64,000 bases of DNA from Syngnathus acus (taxonomy: Eukaryota; Chordata; Actinopteri; Syngnathiformes; Syngnathidae), in NCBI RefSeq assembly GCF_901709675.1, contig NC_051108.1, positions 5,862,631 through 5,926,630 of the forward strand, given 5' to 3'. Within the stretch, counting starts at the first letter, position 1; each line of letters opens with the position of its first letter. The notes beneath the pieces are model-generated. The model was not told where the DNA came from, did not search any database, and saw only the letters and a list, made by a program, of their open reading frames with translations. Positions 56,609-64,000 of this stretch are shown here, in pieces. Both the position numbers and the translations under genes were made by a program.

Positions 56609-57711
56609 CTGCAAGAAAATGAATAGATCTCAAAAAACAGAATTACGAGCTACACTTGCCTAGTCTGTGTCTGGAAAGACGTAAAAGAAAGACATCGTAA
56701 TTTAAAACTGTTATAATTCATGCTTTACTTGGAATTGTGTAACTTTATCCACTATTCTGTTCGCAATATTTGATGAAAACATACTTACACAATAGCGGGC
56801 CACGCTTCAATACAAGGAACAAACTACCCGGTAAGCCTACTAGCTAGCTACATTTACACTTCTGCATGCGCTAACTAAAATAGCCCTGCAAATCTAAAAC
56901 ATACCATTTATTGAAATAACGTACAAATATATAATAGGGCTGATGTAACAAACAATAACGTTATTCTTAATTAAATTCAATTTTAGGACATTTTTGGTAG
57001 CATCATAGCATCCCCGCGAGAAGCCATGTTTGCCGCTGCATCATGTGTCAAAGTGCATCAGAGCCTTCCAACTGGGTGTCGAACACTGACTAATATTATA
57101 ACCAATAACTAATTGCTTTTGTTTCCATAAAAATATTTGAGGTAAATGTTATCAAATAAAATCATAAACTGAATGTATAGAGTTCCTAAAGACTAATTTA
57201 ATGTATTATTTAGATGCCCTCATCTTGTTTCCACAACCCACTTTTGTCGGGACAGATGGTTCAGTCCAATGTCCTCTGTCTGGTGAGTGTATAGCAGAGG
57301 GCCGTACGGAGCTTTCTGTAAACAAAAGGTAACTATTTATAAAATAAAACTTTGCTCAATTACTATTTACGTCCTTAAATGTATGTTGGCTAACTGTGTT
57401 GTATCTATTGTTTTACTCTGAGTAATTATAAAACAAGTATTCCGCATAGCGCTAATAGCTAGGCTAGGCGATTTGCTAGTGTGTGGAGCTGTCAGTAAAG
57501 TTGTAGAGTGTAAACCAAACATTTTTAACAAGTGTGTCCCTGCAGGGTTTACCAAACAATCTAATTTGTGATAAAATGTTTTATAAATAAATATTCAATC
57601 AATCAATCAATATGCCTATCTCTGCATAAGACAGAACCCCCATCACTGCAAATGGTGTGGTCAAAGATTTTAAATAATTTTCTTTTAATTGATTTCACTA
57701 TTTATTTGCAG
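56609..57711. promoter_or_regulatory. Shared bidirectional promoter region of cpsf2 and ndufb1
   Basis: cpsf2 (minus) and ndufb1 (plus) start head-to-head with about 1.1 kb between their start codons. Candidate first non-coding exons: cpsf2 ending at 56789 with donor GTAAGTATG on the minus strand; ndufb1 ending at 57282 with donor GTGAGTGTA, or at 57328 with GTAACT. Both coding exons begin just after a clear acceptor (56608 and 57712). The core promoter should then lie about 57.0-57.25 kb, where CGCGAGAAGCCATG occurs. The same head-to-head pair exists in human. Confidence 0.5.
57594..57611 (+). repeat. (CAAT)n short tandem repeat
   Basis: Four copies of CAAT/TCAA units in ndufb1 5' intronic DNA. 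Simple sequence. Confidence 0.7.
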
Positions 57712-57716
57712 CAAGC

Positions 57717-57980
57717 ATGGTCAACATTGCAGCTTTCGCCCGTGAGCACTGGATGAACTTGCTGGTGCCCATGGGTTTTGTGATTGGATGGTACCTTGAC
57801 AAGCAACAGGACCAGAAGCTGACCGCCTTCAGGAACAAAAGTATTTTATACAGCAGGTTGGGGAATCTTGTTGCATTTTACAATATAGTCTGAGGTTAAC
57901 TCTCAAAGCAAATGTGTTGATATTTGTATTCGCTTCTCTGCAGGGAGCTGAAACCTGGTGAGGAGGTGACTTGGAAGTAG
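57717..57980 (+). CDS. ndufb1: NADH dehydrogenase [ubiquinone] 1 beta subcomplex subunit 1
   Basis: Two coding exons, 57717-57856 and 57944-57980 (GT-AG, phase 2), give 58 residues, the same length as human NDUFB1. It is a small accessory subunit of the membrane arm of mitochondrial complex I. The sequence starts [18 protein letters not shown], has one hydrophobic segment (about residues 12-26, ending GFVIGWYLD) and the conserved tail [21 protein letters not shown]. Its reading frame was too short to stand out as one long ORF and was joined from two exons. The first coding exon begins at 57712 after TTTGCAG, so the leader is spliced. It is head-to-head with cpsf2 and tail-to-tail with riox1, with its AATAAA at 58097. 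Confidence 0.95.
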
Positions 57981-58096
57981 ATTTTATAACCCCAGTGTTT
58001 GTCCACTCTTTCTGCGGTGTAAATGGCTTAGGGTTGGCGCTAAATATTTAAAAACAAAAAGACTCATGTCTTTATTCTTCAGTTGTATCAACCAAC

Positions 58097-58102
58097 AATA
58101 AA
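58097..58102 (+). terminator. ndufb1: Polyadenylation signal of ndufb1
   Basis: AATAAA 117 bases after the ndufb1 stop codon, with a TGTTGTCTTT-type downstream element around 58122. Expected cleavage is near 58113-58132. Confidence 0.8.
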
Positions 58103-58129
58103 TGTACGTTCCCATCAAACTCTGTTGTC

Positions 58130-58135
58130 TTTATT
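58130..58135 (-). terminator. riox1: Polyadenylation signal of riox1
   Basis: TTTATT on the plus strand, that is AATAAA on the minus strand, 104 bases after the riox1 stop. Expected cleavage near 58100-58120 falls inside the 3' end of the opposing ndufb1 transcript. Confidence 0.7.
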
Positions 58136-58238
58136 AAAAAACCTTTCTCAGTCATTATCATATTTACGTGGAACGCATTCATATTTGGTGGTTGATTATT
58201 TCTACCCCAAATAATGTCATGTGAAGAAATTGATGGCA

Positions 58239-61037
<2,799 letters not shown>

Positions 61038-61441
61038 TTTCCCAACACGCGTGTGGATGTCGTCATCAAACAGCGACTGGCTTTGTGTTTTCTTCGGTTA
61101 ATATTTTGTAAATTTGAATTTTGGGAAACTCCCTAGCGCCCCTATTGGCATGATGGAAATAGTTAAAATACCATCCATCTATTCATCCATAAGCGAACCG
61201 CTTTCTACTCATAAATTCCTTCACCTCGTTCACAATTGAGAAGTGATAATCTTTATAGTCATTTCACAGTGGACGATTGTAATTGACACAGCGTTACAGT
61301 GAGCGGTTACCATGACAATAGCATGCTATAGCATCTTGAAGTGGTTCTCAAAATGTGTGGTTACGTTCATCCAATTGGACTTACAAAATAACACGTAATG
61401 TAATATTGCCTGTCAAAGAAGGGAAAAAGAAAAAATGAAGC
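61038..61441. other. Spacer between riox1 and the tRNA gene, likely riox1 promoter
   Basis: No gene. It should contain the riox1 5' UTR and promoter (minus strand). A short weak match to the CCATCC-type fish repeat lies near 61170-61210. A run of T on the minus strand at about 61425-61431 serves the tRNA gene. Confidence 0.5.
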
Positions 61442-61514
61442 CGCCCAACGTGGGGCTCGAACCCACGACCCTGAGATTAAGAGTCTCATGCTCTACCGAC
61501 TGAGCTAGCCGGGC
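61442..61514 (-). tRNA. tRNA-Lys (anticodon CTT)
   Basis: A 73-base gene on the minus strand folds as a full cloverleaf. The acceptor stem is GCCCGGC with GTTGGGC (two G-U pairs) and discriminator G; the D arm contains TAGCTCAGTCGGTAGAGCA, which is also the A box; the anticodon loop is CTCTTAA with anticodon CTT; the T arm GTGGGTTCGAGCCCCAC carries the B box GGTTCGAGCCC. There is no intron and no encoded CCA. A TTTTTT run about ten bases downstream is a Pol III terminator. The sequence is nearly identical to vertebrate tRNA-Lys-CTT, so it is probably functional. It sits about 400 bp upstream of the riox1 start. Confidence 0.96.
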
Positions 61515-61689
61515 AGATGACGAATGTAAGTCAGCTATCTTACAAATAGCTAATACTCAATACTCTGGCCCAGTCAAAATATCATTCAAATTTTAAATAT
61601 CTATGCTTTTTTTCAGTCGATAACCACATATTTTCTTAAGAATATTCAACTATTGAATTGTTAAGACTCTTGCAGTCCCCCTTATAACC

Positions 61690-61930
61690 GAAAGATGGCA
61701 ACCTGATTTCCCACAATGCCTCGCGGCGCGGGTCCCTGTTTGCGCAGCGGTAGCAGCAAGAATGCAGTTTTTAATGATGATGCTATGAGCTCCTCCGCGA
61801 CATTGTTCTGATGTCCTGAGCGTCCATTCGTTTCAAATTAACGCAACAGAAGGAATTAGGAGTCTCAAACCCTTGCAGCGACTGTTGTTTCTTTTTTTTA
61901 TTTGTTTTTTTCTACCTCCCGTTCAACCTG
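61690..61930 (+). promoter_or_regulatory. Probable promoter and non-coding first exon of a downstream gene
   Basis: A GC- and CpG-rich block begins with GATTTCCCACAATGCC (61705-61720), like the ZNF143/Ronin-type promoter element (TTCCCA.AATGC) found near start sites of housekeeping genes, followed by TCGCGGCGCG. About 200 bases on, ACCTG is followed by a near-ideal donor GTGAGTAGC at 61931. The layout fits a first untranslated exon of a plus-strand gene whose coding exons lie beyond the window. The gene cannot be named from here. Confidence 0.5.
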
Positions 61931-63892
61931 GTGAGTAGCAACTGAAGCTAACATTCCTGGGCCAGCACAGCTAAAGTGGCCAGCAGATGTTTATGCCTCT
62001 ACCTTCATATTCTATGTTTATAGATTGTGTATTACAGTTAATTGACAGTGAACTCACTAGTGGCTATTGGGTAAGACTGCTAGTAATATGCTGACAAGTC
62101 GTGTGAGTGAGTGCGTGCGTGCTTAGACGAATGGTATACGTCGTTGGCACTCATAAAAAATAATATTTTGGGAGTTGTTAAAATTGTATCACAGTAGTCC
62201 TTGGTGATATGAACAGAACTTGGCTTTCGACCCCAACGAGTAATTTTACATCCCTTTAATGATATACGAGTGAATATGAGATTAATTTCTGCTTTAAATG
62301 CACATTTAAATAGAAAACACAGTGAAATAAAAGATGAATAAAAATAGAACAGAACAAATATCCAGTGGGCAACTAAGTACAATTTAAAATATGTGCACCA
62401 CCTAACTTGATCATTATTAAATCTGGGACTATTTAATTGGACACAAAGCTGAACTGCTCACAAGAAGTTATGATTTAGGAATGGCGGGAACTCGTTTCAA
62501 AAGCTTAGAAATAACTCACATTGTGCACAAGTCTCTGCAGGACCTTAACGGTTCAGTAAAAGCAGGAGAAGACCGTTCACTAACTTCAGCCATATGGTAC
62601 CCTGTTTGGACCTAAAACATGATGTGCTAGCACACTCAGCAGGAATAGTTCGCTTAAAGATTGTTAATTAAGGATAGTTTGAGGTTTGTGGTCATGCAGT
62701 TTTGGTGCATTAGCGTGCTCTTATGTCTCCCTAGTGGGAAATTTATCTGCTGATCTTGTTTGACTTGGAGCCTGTTATCATGTTGATGTAATGTGCTTGT
62801 GGGCATTCTCAGTCATCAAGGTCATGGCAAAGCTTGAATTGAGGCAACTGGACTCTGTTTGTTAAAATTGATTGGAAAATGTAGAACTCACTCAACTGTA
62901 CAGTCAATGTTGTAGGTCGGGACTGCATTGTGAAAATGGATTTTTCTTAATGCCCTGATTGACATTGCCTGTCATTTCAAAATCAATAGCCCTTTCATTA
63001 CAGCACGGAACAATAGCAGCATCGGCGCTGTTGTGATCTTCCATTATAGTCAACCTGAATAGAGACGCTTATAATTGGATCTGGAGAAATAATACATTCC
63101 ATACACCTTCATGATGGTAGATGGAGTTTGCAATTTTTGCTGTAGCGGAAAGAGCTGCAACAAGGGCGATGGGATATGATTTTGGAACTGCCATCTGCCG
63201 TCATCGCCTCTGACTGATTCACCAAATGCAGCTGCTGCCTCCTTGCACAAGCATGCCCTCAAAAACCACAGAATGGTAGCTAAAATCTCTTCCTGTTTAA
63301 ATAACCATCTGCTTCCAGAGCTGATTTCTCTGCGTCATCCGTGTCACAACAGCAGCGATTTGTTTCATCGTGATTATTTCTGAAACTGGCGGTTGTAACT
63401 TGCGTGAGGCGAAACGGCCAGTTGACAACTTATCAGTTCGTCACTTTGTCATGTCAAGAATAAATCACCCTGGTTCCCTCCCCTCTCACTATCCATCAGA
63501 AGATGAGGCTTTCCGGATTCTTTGGCAGCTGTTGGCGGGCCTGAGTCAATCTGTTATGGTCTGGTTTGTTTGGCGAGTGGAGCCTCTCAAGAGGATTCTT
63601 CAGCGACGGCCGCTGCCAGGCCAAGATAACATTTATTTTGCTGAAAATAGCCAAATGAGAGTAAAACGATTCCATGAGAGCCAAGGTACAACGGTGGCAT
63701 TTGCTTCTAGTCATACGGAGCAATTAGCCACCGTGTGATGCTTATTACATTTCAGGCTCTGCAAATTTGATTATGACTTAATTCATTGACTGGATTTGTT
63801 CATTTTACAATCAAAGAAGATAAATATGCATTCCAACAGCAAGCTATTTATTTTTAAAAAATTGTTAGAAATATTTGCTAAATAAATCGGAA
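61931..63892. other. Probable intron of the downstream gene
   Basis: No coding exon is supported. A 122-codon open frame at 63370-63738 has no recognisable domain. The sequence is AT-rich with no obvious repeat until the transposon end at 63895. Confidence 0.4.
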
Positions 63893-63894
63893 TA

Positions 63895-64000
63895 CAGTGG
63901 AGCCTCGGTTTTCGAACGTCCCGGTTCTCGAACACATCGGTATTCGAACAAAATTCGAGATTTATTTGCTTCGGATGTCGGACGAAATTCGGTTGTCGAA
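63895..64000 (+). mobile_element. 5' end of a pogo/Tigger-like DNA transposon (cut by window end)
   Basis: After a TA dinucleotide (63893-63894) the sequence begins CAGTGGAGCCTCGGTTTTCG, which has the CAGT..CCTCGGTTTTCGAA form of pogo/Tigger terminal repeats of the Tc1-mariner group; these elements duplicate TA on insertion. The next 80 bases repeat variants of TTCGAAC and TCGGA, typical of the subterminal part. The other end lies outside the window, so autonomy cannot be judged. Confidence 0.6.

Noticed and set aside
63370-63738. A 122-codon open frame on the plus strand
   Set aside because: No recognisable domain, no good Kozak context and no supporting splice sites; probably chance within an intron.

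Overview
The window is nuclear DNA from a vertebrate, almost certainly a teleost fish. The genes have many introns with GT-AG borders. The proteins are close to vertebrate slc24a4, cpsf2, ndufb1, riox1 and tmem121. Introns are often only 70-300 bp. Non-coding DNA is AT-rich with many homopolymer and dinucleotide runs, and remnants of repeats common in fish genomes are present. The species cannot be named from the sequence. In human, SLC24A4, CPSF2 and NDUFB1 lie together on 14q32.12, TMEM121 lies on 14q32.33 and RIOX1 on 14q24.3, so the window looks like part of the chromosome-14q linkage group in fish arrangement.

Layout. 1-25.6 kb: a gene-poor stretch with no convincing coding exon, some hairpins, purine or GC tracts, degraded repeats and one possible non-coding exon near 6.3-6.5 kb. 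25.69-28.09 kb (+): tmem121, whose whole coding sequence is in one exon behind a leader carrying several upstream ORFs. 28.1-31.5 kb: intergenic, with an AT island containing a near-perfect palindrome. About 31.9-46.9 kb (-): slc24a4, 17 coding exons, complete, 611 residues. 47.2-52.3 kb: intergenic, holding a hAT-type MITE with a perfect 8-bp target duplication. 52.40-56.58 kb (-): cpsf2, 14 coding exons, 787 residues. 57.2-58.1 kb (+): ndufb1, 58 residues, head-to-head with cpsf2. 58.13-61.04 kb (-): riox1, 15 coding exons, 533 residues, tail-to-tail with ndufb1. 61.44-61.51 kb (-): a tRNA-Lys(CTT) gene. About 61.70-61.93 kb (+): a probable promoter and non-coding first exon of a gene continuing beyond the window. 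63.895 kb to the end: one terminus of a pogo/Tigger-like DNA transposon.

The genes are unrelated housekeeping or neuronal functions and do not form a pathway: K+-dependent Na+/Ca2+ exchange (slc24a4), pre-mRNA 3' end processing (cpsf2), respiratory complex I (ndufb1), a JmjC oxygenase of ribosome and chromatin biology (riox1), and a poorly characterised membrane protein (tmem121). I see no previously undescribed biological system. The most useful observations concern gene architecture: an intron-rich riox1 where the human gene is intronless, overlapping 3' ends of ndufb1 and riox1, the uORF-rich tmem121 leader, a 26-bp micro-exon in slc24a4, and CTCF-like motifs around slc24a4 and cpsf2. Exon borders were derived by hand from splice signals, reading frame and remembered family sequences.
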